NCBI RefSeq assembly: GCF_000003195.3
Contig: NC_012878.2
Span: forward strand, 51,398,629 to 51,462,628
Reading direction: 5' to 3'
Source: Sorghum bicolor
Lineage: Eukaryota; Streptophyta; Magnoliopsida; Poales; Poaceae
Length of the DNA: 64,000 bases
The notes beneath the pieces are model-generated. The model saw nothing but the letters and a program-made list of their open reading frames with translations. It ran no database searches and was not told where the DNA came from. The position numbers and the translations under genes were made by a program. Positions 45,531-56,376 of the stretch are shown here, piece after piece; position 1 is the first letter of the stretch, and every line of letters starts with the position of its first letter.

Positions 45531-46862
45531 TACAAAGAGGTGGCCAGCTGGGAGCAGGCAGGCTATTGTTCAATTTGATCGCCTGAGAAAATATTTAAAA
45601 AAACATGTGCATGTAGGATAATACTTCCCATTAAAACACATATAGTAATGAAATTAGCACCGTGGCACTTTCCTCTTGAACATCACTATGAATCATTGGG
45701 CATGCTAGAATAGTTTTTTTTCTATATTACCTGCTAGAATGGTTTTTTTTTTCCTTTGCCATGCTCTTGTGGAGCACACCGTATCAATCAGCACAGACAG
45801 GCTCGCATCAAAGCTTGATCCTCACGAGTCACGATGCCTCCTGACACGATCGGGAACATCAAATTCGTCGATGGGTTCAGGCACAAGCAAACAGAACGCA
45901 TTTGGCCCAGCTCCAGCTGCGAATCGCATGGCATGCATGTGCGTGCCGCCCCGTGTCAAGGTCGTGCCGACGTCCGTGCATGCCCCACCCCCACCAGGAT
46001 CGCGTCACGTACGTGCATGAGTGCATCGTCGTCCACGGCCAAGACCCGAACCATCGAAACCCCGCCGCCGTCTCTCCGGCACGCGCCCATGCCAGGTTTG
46101 GACGCACCCCCCTGGTGCATTAGCATTATTATCCGTACCGCATCTGACCTGACAGGATAAACTTATCGCATAATGATGCACTCTCTAAACGTACTGTGTG
46201 TTACTGTCGCGCGGAAGGGCCGCCCCGGTTTTGTACTCTTTCCCGTGATCCGGAGCCCGGCGAAGAATATCGGCCAGTGAGCAGGTCGGTGGACGAGTGC
46301 GACGGCCGACGGGGTTAGGTTTCGTGTCAACGCCGGGGAAGGAGCTGGGCTTCTCCTCCAGTGTGTAGACTGTAGTAGAACAGTCAAAAGGGCTGTTCGG
46401 TGACGACGACGCTGGCACGAACCGCCCGTGAAAATCTGGTAAAAATATCTTTTCCGGCGAAGATGATAATGTACGTAATACTACGTGGCTATTGGTGCTC
46501 GGCAAAGGTGGGGCTAGTGGCGTAGTGGTCACGACCTCTGAAACTGCGCGCGGTGAAGGACTTTCCGGCGTAGTAGTAGTACGAGCTGAACTAGAGGTGC
46601 CGGCCGTTTCCTGTACGATAGACTGGCTCGGGCACATGGTATGGACGGGCCACAGCTTCACGGGAGGTCGGGACCGAGGATGGAGTAGTCAAGTAGAGTT
46701 GTGCCCCTGCCAGAATGCGCAAGTAGAACGTGCCTGCATCTTCGCTGCGAGTCTAGCGATCGTAGTACTCTGCTTCGAGTTTACTGCCTGGAGCATGTGC
46801 TTATCAATCTTTGTGTTTGGGAGACGCGTCTACTTGATCCTCTGTGCAAAGATCATCACTAA
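45531..46862. other. Intergenic, GC-rich in part, no gene recognised
   Basis: From about 45780 to 46760 the base composition is gene-like and frames of 76-158 codons overlap on both strands, none with a recognisable domain. This may be a decayed promoter or gene remnant. Confidence 0.4.
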
Positions 46863-47102
46863 GGGCTTGTTTAGATCTAAAAAGTTTTTTAGATTTTCAC
46901 ATTATAGCACTTTCGTTTTTATTTGACAAACATTATCCAATCATAAAATAATTAGTTTTAAAAGATTTGTCTTGTGATTTACAGATAAACCGTGCAATTA
47001 GTTTTTATTTTCATCTATATTTAATGCTCCATGCATGTGCCACAAAATTCGATATGATATGAAATTTTGAAAAGTTTTTAATTTTTGGGTGTAAACGAGA
47101 CC
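46863..47102. mobile_element. Tourist-like MITE
   Basis: Starts GGGCTTGTTTAGATCTAAAA and ends TTTTGGGTGTAAACGAGACC, with TAA at both sides (46860-46862 and 47103-47105). Confidence 0.85.
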
Positions 47103-47201
47103 TAAATAGTTCGACAGAATATGCGACTCAGTAAACGTGAATGCGTGCTCGGTGTGCAGACGACATTCTCACTTTCCACCTGGAAGGAAACGCAGCAACA
47201 T

Positions 47202-47580
47202 GGCCTTGTTTAGTTCACCTAGACCTAAGGCCTTATTTACATCAAAAAAGTTTTTAGATTTTAATATTGTATCACTTTCGTTTTTATTTTATAAACATTG
47301 TACAATTATAGTGTAACTAGCTTTAAAAGATTCGTCTCGTAATTTATAGTCAAATTGTGTAATTAGTTTTTATTTTCATCTATTTTTAATATTCCGTGCA
47401 TGTGCCGCGAGATTCGATGTGATGATGAATCTTGAAAATTTTTTGGTTTTAAGTGAACTAAATAAGACCTAAAACTAAAAACTTTTTAAGATTTTCTATC
47501 ACATAGAGCATTAAATATATATAAAACAAAAACTAATTGCACGCGAGATAAATCTTTTTAAGCTAGTTATTTAAAAAACG
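47202..47580. mobile_element. Tourist-like MITE, split and degraded at the right
   Basis: Starts GGCCTTGTTTAGTTCACC at 47202. After 24 bp it is interrupted by the nested element 47229-47469 and resumes AACTAAAAACTTTTTAAGAT at 47473. The right terminus is lost near 47580. Confidence 0.72.
47229..47469. mobile_element. Nested Tourist-like MITE
   Basis: Starts GGCCTTATTTACATC and ends GTGAACTAAATAAGACC, with TAA at both sides (47226-47228 and 47470-47472). It lies inside the element starting at 47202. Confidence 0.85.
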
Positions 47581-49034
47581 AGTCCTGAGATCGCCGATGA
47601 AATCCCGACTTTTTATTTGAATTTATCAGCGTCAGTAATCCAAGGCGAAAATGTTTGGTGGCATGCACATGCTGGGCATGTACTATCGTCACCATCCAAA
47701 GCTGCCTCGATATTTGTAACAATCTTTTCTCTCTATTGTATTCTTCTGTGGTTAGTTTTATTTTTCAACCGTATTCCTCCTGTATTTCCTTTTTTCAATG
47801 CCACAGCTCCGTGTAGACCCACCCACGTTCTGCCGCAAACTTCTGCACTACAGTGTACTAGCATCGCATCACTCTCCTCTCTGACTGTTTTTTCTTTTTT
47901 GTTATTTCTTTTATTTATTTATTTTTACATTAGCAAATAGTGGCGACAACATTAAGGAACAGATGGAGTACATTAGTACTTTTCATTTATTTCACTAATT
48001 ATATATTTTCATAGTTACTATTCTTTGGAACACTTTTTATTGTACCCATTTCGTGATTTATTTTCTATAAATCTGGTAAACGCCTCTTTTATACCCATTT
48101 CTTGGAACACTTTTTATGTACACCCTCTTTGCACTATTTGCAATACGTAAATACATATATCAATGTATCTTCTATTTAAGTCGAGGAGAAAACAGAGAAG
48201 AGATAGAACAGGACCACTTTATAAGCTATAGAAGAGGTATAGCTAATGTATAGTACACATGTACCCAACGTATACAAGCAAGAAGCAATATAGAAATGAT
48301 GTTGTCATTGTCAGTTGCACGTATCTCGAGGTTGGCTAGACGGCTGGGATAACACCTGCCTAACATGTACAGGCAAAAAAACTGCGTTCGAGTAGAAACA
48401 CGGAAGATCCGAGGTAGATTGCACCGGGATTACCACGATCTTCTTATTCGGATATTATTATTATTTTCACCATCTACATAATTACATGATGCGAGTTGCT
48501 ATACACTAGTACTCCATTGCCATAGAACATCCATCCATCCATGATCCATGCCACCTCGTCGCCCTCGACCTCGACGACTCTGCGCTCTACCACATCTCTA
48601 CAGCCAGCCGTCCATGCCTCCTGGCCGCCGGTTGGCCCCCGACAAGCTCGTCGGGACCCGAGAGGCCCTCGTCCTCCCCTGCCGGGTCAAAAGCTCCATT
48701 TGCCCGGGTTCCCGGAGTGGGGGAAGAAGCACCACCACCACCACGTCCTCCTGGATCACAACTCACTCCACTGCCCTCGGCACGCACGCACGCACTCTTC
48801 TAATCAGACTAAAAGTAAAGGGACGATATCATGTGTCAGCTCCACTCCACCGCCCGCCCGGGCCATGCATGGTGTGGTGTCGTGGTCTAGGCGTCTCGCC
48901 GCGTGGCCGCCGCCCCCGTGCATGCTGCAAGAACTTTACTTCTTGAATTCTTTTTCTTTTCTTTTGTAGTAGTTCTTTTGGCCGGCCGGATCTTGTTGAT
49001 CCTCGGCCCGGCAACTGCGGTGCCGGTGCGCGCG
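47581..49034. other. Intergenic downstream of the TPR gene
   Basis: AT-rich to 48500. From 48540 to 48960 the composition is gene-like and frames are open on both strands, including a plus-strand patch reading HLVALDLDDSALYHI and a Pro/His-rich minus-strand frame. I found no domain. It may be 3' UTR of the TPR gene or a gene fragment. Confidence 0.4.
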
Positions 49035-50644
49035 TCAATCGAGTGGGTAGCATGTTTCCTCACCTCCGGTGTTCCAGAGGAAGTGCGCGTAGGCCGCGGC
49101 GTGGTGAGCGTTCCCGGGGTCGGCCGCGATGGCCTCCTGGTAGGTGTCCTCCGCGCCGGCGAGGTCGTTCCGTGCCTTCCACAGAAACGTAGCGTACCAG
49201 CTCAGCGCCTCCGAGTCCGCCGGCTCAGCGCGCACAGCTCTCTCGAAGTAGTGCTCCGCCCTGCAAAGAGATGAGGTATTGATGAATAACTGCGGCTGCG
49301 TTGCCAATTCGTCGAACAGTTTGTGGGCGTGGACGAAGGGACCTACCGGTCGTGGTCGTTCTGCACGAGGTAGAGGAACTGCGCGAAGTTGGCGAGGATG
49401 AGCGAATTGTTGGGCTCAGCGGCGACGGCCTGCTCGTACCTCTGCTGCGTCAGCGTGTGCTCGGCGTGGTCCTCAGTCTCCAGCTCCGCCTCCACCGGCG
49501 CGACGAGGCTTCTCAGCACGTCCGAGTCGCTCAGCTCCTCGGCGCGCGCGCTGGCCTGCATCTTGGAGGCCTCCGCGAGCATCATTTCCCAAATGGCCTG
49601 CTCGTCCGCGTTCGCAGCGTCTTGGGCGGCGACCTCAGCCCCAGGGGGCGCCGACGACGGCTGCTGCGGCGCCACACGGCTTAGCCGATACAAGGACTCG
49701 TCCGACCGGCCGTCACCGGTGGCGCCCGCGACAGGCGGCGCCTTGCCGCCACCGCCGCTGTTCCCACCGACCGAGGCCGTCCGGCCGACGGAGAACGTCT
49801 TCACCGAAGCCGCCGCGTCGAACCGCGGCGGTCGTGACGGCTCGGCGCGCTGGGTGTTGACCAGGGCGACAGCAGGCGGAGTGGGCGGGATGGTGGCGGC
49901 CGCAGCGGCGACGCTGTGGCCCATCGATTGGACGGTGAAGTTGGCGAGGAGGAGCATGAGGGAGACCATGAGCGCCGGCGTGCCCGCGAAGATGTGCTGG
50001 AAGAGCCAGACGAAGGAGGCGTGCATCTCGCCCTGCACGCGCGCCAGGACGCCCTGCAGGTCGTCGCAGAGCAGCGCGTCGCGCATCTGCTGCAGCGCGA
50101 AGCTCTGCAGCTCCCGCACAATGAGCACCATGGAGGAGAAGGCACGGCCCACCGACTCGCCGGCGGAGCCCATGCCCAGCAGCTCCTCGTCCCAGCGCGA
50201 ATGCCGCGCCGCCACCACCTGCTGCTGCTGCTGCTTTTTCCGCTTCAGCATCCGCAGCGACAGCGGCAGCCCGACGTTGCTCGCGCTGCGCTCCACGCTC
50301 GCGGGCCACCCGCCGCAACCCGCCGCGCCCGCCGGCTGCACCCCGACCGCCGCCGCGAGCTCCTCGATCCTCTTCATGAACTCCGCGTCCCCGCCACCCA
50401 TCCCATCCAAACTCGCGCTCAGCGCGCACCTCGCTGGCGTCCGAGCCAGGCGCGGCCGCCGCACCATCACACCGGTTCCCCAGTTTAGGGGTGAGCGGGA
50501 TCTCGCGAGCCCGGCGCATCCGCCGCCGCCGCCGCCGCCTCCGAGGAAAGCGGGCAACGGCCGGGAGGAGGTCGAGGGCGACGACGAGGCGGAGGAGGAG
50601 CGCGCGCACGGCGACGGTGCCACGGCGGCCACCTGGAAGCCCAT
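49035..50644 (-). CDS. Plastid-type tetratricopeptide repeat protein
   Basis: Two exons on the minus strand, 49347-50644 and 49035-49260, joined by a GT..AG intron, give 507 residues. The start MGFQVAAVAPSPCARSSS was chosen because it opens a Ser/Ala/Arg-rich, acid-poor stretch of about 70 residues that looks like a chloroplast transit peptide. The middle has a helical region and one hydrophobic segment (ALMVSLMLLLANFTVQ, about residues 225-240), then a low-complexity Gly/Pro-rich linker. The C-terminus holds at least three TPR-like helical hairpins: RYEQAVAAEPNNSLILANFA, AEHYFERAVRAEPADSEALS and AEDTYQEAIAADPGNAHHAA. TPRs bind partner proteins; the partner is unknown. Members of this plant group commonly end with a FLWNTGGEETCYPL-like sequence, as here. 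A potential donor near 49067 means an alternative last exon cannot be excluded. Confidence 0.88.
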
Positions 50645-50934
50645 GACCTTGTTCCGCTGCGGTGTCGGAAGAGGCCTCGAGCGCCCCCGGCTGGCGGACT
50701 GGCCTTTTGGTTGGGCCACCACCGCACGGGGGAGGTGTGGAAATAGCCGCACTGCCGCAGGAGGAGGCCGGCCAAATGCGAGGAAAAGAAGGGAAAGCGT
50801 TGGGGCGCTTTTAATTGAGGATCCGGATGGGCGTGCTGGTCTCCCCACGCTGCTCGTGAACCGGCCGACTTGTGTGGTGACAGTGCGTGCGAGGTCAGTT
50901 AAATCGCAGACGTGTTGTAAACCCAACCAAAAGT

Positions 50935-50941
50935 CTTTATA
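50935..50941 (-). promoter_or_regulatory. Candidate TATA box of the TPR gene
   Basis: TATAAAG on the minus strand about 290 bp upstream of the ATG at 50644. Position and sequence only. Confidence 0.35.
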
Positions 50942-52408
50942 CCATAAGTCACAAAAAAGTCTTTACACCAATATTATAAAATTAGGATTGTTGTTGATCT
51001 AAATTGTTTTTTATTTGTGGTACAAGTAGAACATGCTCCGTTGGAATATAAAATTGGTATTGCCATAACAAGTGGTACTTTTGATATTTTTTTATTTTAA
51101 CATTGTTTGGAATAAAATGTAATATCTGTACTCTAACTCCAAGAGTTTCTTTACATTGTTTTGTGTTTACATATAGGAATAGAGATTTTAGATGGGGACA
51201 TTAGTATTTCTTTTACTTATTAGTTGATATTGTAATTAATGGCTATACCAAACCATCATAGGTTTTTTTTGGATCAAAGGCTTTAGCCCACTTTTATTAG
51301 AAAAGCGTAATGCTGAAATCTCGATCTGAGACGAGGGAAATCAGTTTTGCTTAAATTTATCGGTACTACTTTTTAGCTTTATATTTTTCTCTCATAATAA
51401 TAAATCAACATCAACATAATCAGCAATCTTTTTTTAGCCAGCCAAACAAATCAACATCAACATCTTCTAAATGCACCTAGACGACAACAAACATAGAGCT
51501 CTAATGACTAGCAGATCCAGACTTCTCACTCACTCAACCAAACTTCAACCTAAATAAAGGATAACCATAGTAGGTTTTGCGCAAGGACTATCCTTATAAT
51601 TTGGAGGGTACTACAAAGTGTCATTAAGTGTGTATTCCTTTTAAATTCCTAGTAGTGTGTACATAAGGTGAAAAATAGACTATGTGTACCACTAGTGCCA
51701 AATTTACTAATCATTTAATATTTTTTTATAACAAATTAGTAAATAGTACTTTTAGCTATAATTTTTCAGCTCAAATTATTTTAAAAACCTAGGGATCTTG
51801 AAAGTAAAGGCTAAAGACCCCAATGACAGCGAGATCACTACTTACCGTGTGATTGGCAGCTAAACGCCGTGGCACGAGCTCGTGCATCGCGCGCGCCCCA
51901 CTACAGCACCATGGCCCCACCCGCCCAAAAGCAGCAAAGCTTTTTTTGATTTGGAAAGCAGCAAAGCTGGTGACACTACTGACGCCTGACGCGACGCGAG
52001 GCGCATGAGAAAAATATCGCGGGCCGGACGCGAACACGAACGCGAACGGACGGCTGCGCGAGGGCACAAGATCGGGCGCGACGCGGCACCAGAATCCAAC
52101 CTGGGGTTTGTACGGGTCGGGTCCGGACAAGGGAAGAGGGAGGCCCGCGTCGGGGCTCCAGCGCTTTCCTGGTGTATCGGACGGTGGGCGACGGTGATGC
52201 ATCGGATGGGTGCCGAGCATGGGACCGACGCTTCCCCCCGCCCGTCCACGCGCCGCACATGTGGAATTTGCGTGCGCTCTCGGTGGGTGAAGGCCCGGTG
52301 AATTGGGGCTGGTCCGCTGCTGCTAGCTGTGCGGTTGCGGCGCAGGGATGGGGGCGGCCGTGTCGTCCGCGTGGGGGGCATTGGCCCAGCGCCGTATCAG
52401 CTGGAGTA
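50942..52408. other. Intergenic, no gene recognised
   Basis: AT-rich to about 51780, then GC-rich to 52400. Frames of 94-173 codons in the GC-rich part overlap on both strands and have no recognisable motif. Confidence 0.4.
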
Positions 52409-52518
52409 GGGCGTTCACCAAAACCAACATTTTTTCTCGGTCACTGCGAATCTTGCTACACAATACATAAAACATTAAATAAACAAAAATAAAAACTAAT
52501 TACATAGTTTATCTGTAA

Positions 52519-52772
52519 GGCCTTGTTTAGATACACCTAAAAATCCAAAACTTTACAAGATTTCCTGTCACATCGAATCTTACGGCACACGCATAAAGTA
52601 TTAAATATAGATAAAAAGAATAATTAATTGCACAGTTTACCTGTAAATCACGAGACGAATCTTTTAAGCCTAGTTACTCCATAATTAGATAATATTTATC
52701 AAATAAAAACGAAAATGCTACGAAAATGCTACAGTGTCAAAATTCAAAAACTTTTTACATCTAAACAAGACC
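52519..52772. mobile_element. Nested Tourist-like MITE, first insertion
   Basis: Starts GGCCTTGTTTAGATACACC, ends ACATCTAAACAAGACC, with TAA at both sides (52516-52518 and 52773-52775). The target is the CTGTAAATC site of the outer element. Close relative of 20458-20700. Contains a 12-bp local duplication (CGAAAATGCTA twice near 52710). Confidence 0.9.
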
Positions 52773-52853
52773 TAAATCACGAAATGAATATGTTGAATCT
52801 AATTAGTCTATAATTAGATAACAATTGCTAAATAAAAACAAAAATACTACCGA

Positions 52854-53095
52854 GGCCTTGTTTAGTTCACCCCAAAAACCAAAAAAATTTCAAGATTCCC
52901 GTCACATCGAATCTTGCGGCACATGCATGAAGCATTAAATATAGATAAAAATAAAAACTAATTACACAATTTACCTGTAAATCGCGAGACGGATTTTTTG
53001 ATCCTAGTTAGTTTATAATTAGATAATATTTGCCACAAACAAACGAATATGCTACGGTAGCGAAATCTAAAAACTTTTTATATCTAAACAAGGCC
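52854..53095. mobile_element. Nested Tourist-like MITE, second insertion
   Basis: Starts GGCCTTGTTTAGTTCACCCC, ends TATCTAAACAAGGCC. The left flank is CGA and the right flank TAA, so the duplication is not intact. Confidence 0.85.
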
Positions 53096-53131
53096 TAAAA
53101 TCTAAAAAGTTTTCGAAACTAAAACCAAGCC

Positions 53132-53533
53132 TAGGTGAGCAGCTGGGTGCAGCCGTGCAAGCCGGATCGAGGTTCTCTGTTTGTTTGTATTTAGCAATTA
53201 TTATTTAGCTATAAACTAGCTAAATTTAAAAAATTTATCTCGTAAATTATAGGTAAATTATATAATTAGTTATTTTTTATCTATATTTAATGCTTTATAT
53301 ATACGTTTAAAGATTTAATATGATAAGAATTTTTTTTAAAAAAAATAGGAACTAAAAAAAGCCTAACAAGTGTTTCACTTTTACAAAATCTAAAATAAAT
53401 ATAGATCTAATAAAAGTCAAATATCTAGATTTCATAAATCTTCTCAAAGGCTATTTAGGAACCGAAATTTATCTTCTTCCTCTCTCTCTCTAGATCTAGC
53501 AGCCTACTCAGCATCTGCATTGATCAATACATA
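53132..53533. other. Spacer with degraded MITE-like sequence
   Basis: Around 53190-53370 there is a worn Tourist-like body (TTATCTCGTAAATTATAGG, TTTAATGCTTTATATATACG, ending AGGAACTAAAAAAAGCCTAA). No gene is seen. Confidence 0.45.
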
Positions 53534-53840
53534 GGGCCTGTTTGGTACAGCTCACAACAACTTGTTTTTTTGTCAAAAACTTATTTCTAAAGCAGCTTCA
53601 TGGGTGAAGCTGTTTTTCTTCTCCTCTCACAAAGACATGAGTGGGGATGAAGCTGAAAAAGTAGTTTATTGCAGCTCTCTCCCTCATTTATCTCTCTTAT
53701 CTATGCATAAAGTTGTTGGTGAAGCTATTTTACCAAACACTTTTCTCAAAACAGCTCAGCTCAATCTAGAAAGTTGCTCATAAAGCTATTTTCTAAAAAA
53801 ACAGCTTTACTAGTGAAGTTGAGCTGTGCCAAACAAGCCC
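53534..53840. mobile_element. MITE with GGGCCTGTTTG ends, second copy
   Basis: Starts GGGCCTGTTTGGTACAGCTC, ends GAGCTGTGCCAAACAAGCCC, with ATA at both sides (53531-53533 and 53841-53843). Same family as 22882-23210. Confidence 0.85.
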
Positions 53841-53879
53841 ATATAGTTGTTCAATATTACAATTCAGAAAAAAAATCAT

Positions 53880-54480
53880 GATATCTCAAAGATAAAGTTT
53901 TGCGCCATAGCATTAAAGGACGTAAACCAGTAATAGAGAGCAATTCTATTCCTAAAACTCTAGTCATGTCTAGCAAACACTTTCATCATGATTGTCTCCA
54001 AGGTCTTACAACCCATCTTCATAAAATGACAATCCTCCTCCTTCTATAGTAGAGACCAAAACCTAGTCTAGCAGGATAGCTTGCAAGTAAGATGGTGCTA
54101 CTGTCTTATTAAAAACTATATCACTTTTACTTAGCCAAATCGCCCAACAAAATGCATTTGCACCGACAATAATTTAGGATTTCAGTTTCCTATTTATCCC
54201 TTCCAACCATTCTAAGAAAATATTATCTGTACTAGTTGACGAGAATAAATTAAAGAAGACATGAACAAGTCTCCAAATAAACTTAGCAAAATAACAGTTA
54301 AAAAATAGATGTTGAATAGACCCATTCTTGAAACAAAAACAACACTTCCTATATCTTTGCCACTGTCGTTGTGCTAAATTATCTTTGGTAAAAAAATACT
54401 CTATTATACAAGTACTTTAATTTTGACTCCTACTTTTGCTACCTTTGTCGAGGCAAATTCAATAAAGATAGCGTCGACAC
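53880..54480 (-). mobile_element. LINE fragment, C-terminus of ORF2
   Basis: On the minus strand, 54390-54180 encodes a zf-RVT-type end of a plant LINE reverse transcriptase protein: DNLAQRQWQRYRKCCFCF, then SIQHLFFNCYFAKFIWRLV and WLEGINRKL. Further on, ANAFCWAIWLSKSDIVFNKT and GCKTLETIMMKVFARHD follow, where the next, normally Trp codon is TAG. The frame shifts and stops show it is inactive. No target-site duplication or poly(A) tail was identified. Confidence 0.75.
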
Positions 54481-56155
54481 GTCGTCGCCATCTTCAGTGT
54501 AGGACAGTTCAAAAGAAGTTAGCTCATAGAAAGTAAAACATCTGTCTTATAGCAAAAGATTAGTCTAATTCAACCCTTGTTAAACTAGTTCTAGTATCAC
54601 AGTATTATATATTCTGGAAATGATACACTATTAGTATATGAATCTAGATTTATATAGCACTAATAAATGGAACGCCATTTATTGACGCGATAACAAAAGA
54701 CTCGTGTCGACAAATGATGTTCTGTTTATTGGAGTATATAGTATTGGAATTCTAGACATGAGTGTTAAGATAAAAGGCATCCTCATTCAATGGTTATATT
54801 GCTTGTAATTAACATAGATGGATAGATGGGTGTGGCAACAATTAACAAGAAATAAATACTCAAGAATTAAAAGTTTTTCACAAGTGGAAACGAAACCAGT
54901 GGCTCTCATATCTTTTTATTTGGGACTAATGAAGACTAAACTAACCTCTCAAATTTGGGTTCTCCTTTCATGTACATAGTGGAATTCAGTTCTGTTTTTA
55001 GGAGGACAAATGGTTGGGATACAGCTATCTTCATGAAGGGCTAAAAGTTTGATAAGAGCTCATGTAAATTAGTTGACCAAAATGGATTCCTCTTTCTTCT
55101 TCTTTCTTATTCCTCATTTCAAATCATAAGACATTCTTATGTTTAAAAGTCCCACCTGGTCCGGTTGAGGTCATGGCTAATTTCATCTCTGACCCAATGC
55201 CCCACCCACCACCACTTTTCTTTTTTTTTGACAGCCACAGCCACCCACACACCCCACCACCACCTTTGGCCTTTGGGAGATATTTTCCCGTCTCACCATA
55301 GTTCTAACTTCACAGCCAATGTTCACCACCAGGTTGAGATGTAGGAGCTGACGCTCAATCTCTTAGCCCAACACATGGATGTAAAAGCAGATACTTTCAA
55401 TGGTTTCGCATATGTAGGTTAGGTTACTAGTAGCACTGAATTTGTAACCGTGCAATCTTCTTATGAACAACAGCAGCAACAAAACCGGCCCGGATCCTGG
55501 TCCCCGGAGAGTCCGGTCTAGGCCACATGGCTGCGCGTCCGTCCGGCCGGCGCCTCCCAACTATCCGGCGACGCCCGTCCTTTATCTCCTCCGCCGGTCG
55601 CTCGCAGTTTCTCCCTGTTCCGTCCCTCTCGATGTGTCCCTCCCTCTTTGCCTTCTCGCCCGGCCCGCCGCAGAACCCACACACCTGCCTGCGCACCTTA
55701 TCCTCACACACCCAAATTTAAAGACCCCAGTGACTTCACTTCACCCATCGCGCGCGCGGCTCGCGTTCGCGTCACATGCCTGCGCGGGCGAATAATCACC
55801 ATACCCGTAACATCTCGCGCGCTATCCTCTGCTGTGCTGGCTCACGTTCACGTTCGCCGCTGAGGTGGCGCTTTGCGGCAAACGCGCTGTGCTGCCTGCC
55901 GCTCTCGCGATCGCTGTCACGCTGCCCGCCGTCGTCGTCGCGTGGTCAGCGGTGATACGTACATGGATCACATCATCACAACCTTTCCGTGATGAACTGT
56001 GCATGTGCGTGCAGGGTGTTCGGCGCTAGCGGCGCGGTGTCTGGCTACGGGCCTCGTATATACTTATCCTCTGCTGTGCTGCTCACGCGCCGCACGTAGA
56101 CAGATATTCGGCCGGGCCGTATCCTTCGCGAGTTCGCGTCGATGAGTGTATCTAA
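54481..56155. other. Intergenic, no gene recognised
   Basis: AT-rich to about 55150, then GC-rich from 55450 to 56140 with overlapping frames of 60-110 codons on both strands and no recognisable domain. Confidence 0.4.
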
Positions 56156-56376
56156 GGCCTTGTTCTGTCTCTGGAAAATTTTGATTTCGCTATTGTAAAA
56201 CACTTTCGTTTTTATTTGATAATTATTATTGAATTATAGACTAACTAGTTTAAAAGATTTGTCTCGCAAATTATAGTACAATTAGCTATCTTTTTATCTA
56301 TATTTAATGTTTTATGTATGTGCCGCAAGATTCGATATGACGAGAAATTTTGAAAATTTTTGGGAATTATAAGGCC
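56156..56376. mobile_element. Tourist-like MITE
   Basis: Starts GGCCTTGTTCTGTCTCTGG and ends GGGAATTATAAGGCC. The left flank is TAA (56153-56155) and the right flank TAG, so the duplication is one base off. The body shares the ACACTTTCGTTTTTATTTGA and GATTCGATATGACG segments of the family. Confidence 0.78.

Larger units (their letters stand above)
52409..53131. mobile_element. Tourist-like MITE carrying two nested MITEs
   Basis: The outer element is diverged: it starts near GGGCGTTCACCAAAACC and ends TTCGAAACTAAAACCAAGCC (to 53131). Its middle is readable in three pieces around two insertions: 52409-52518, 52773-52853 and 53096-53131. Joining them in the order seen gives the usual family layout. 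The left boundary is approximate. Confidence 0.7.

Noticed and set aside
46185..46661. 158-codon Ser/Thr/Pro-rich frame on the minus strand
   Set aside because: Low complexity, no domain, no splice context or promoter; competing frames exist on the other strand.
48541..48969. 142-codon His/Pro-rich frame downstream of the TPR gene
   Set aside because: No domain and overlapping frames; more likely 3' flank than a gene.
49389..51002. 537-codon plus-strand frame over the TPR gene
   Set aside because: Antisense of the TPR exon in GC-rich sequence; the minus strand has the transit-peptide-like start, intron and TPR motifs.
51860..52381. 173-codon Arg/Pro-rich frame on the minus strand
   Set aside because: Composition-driven, overlapped by frames on both strands, no motif.
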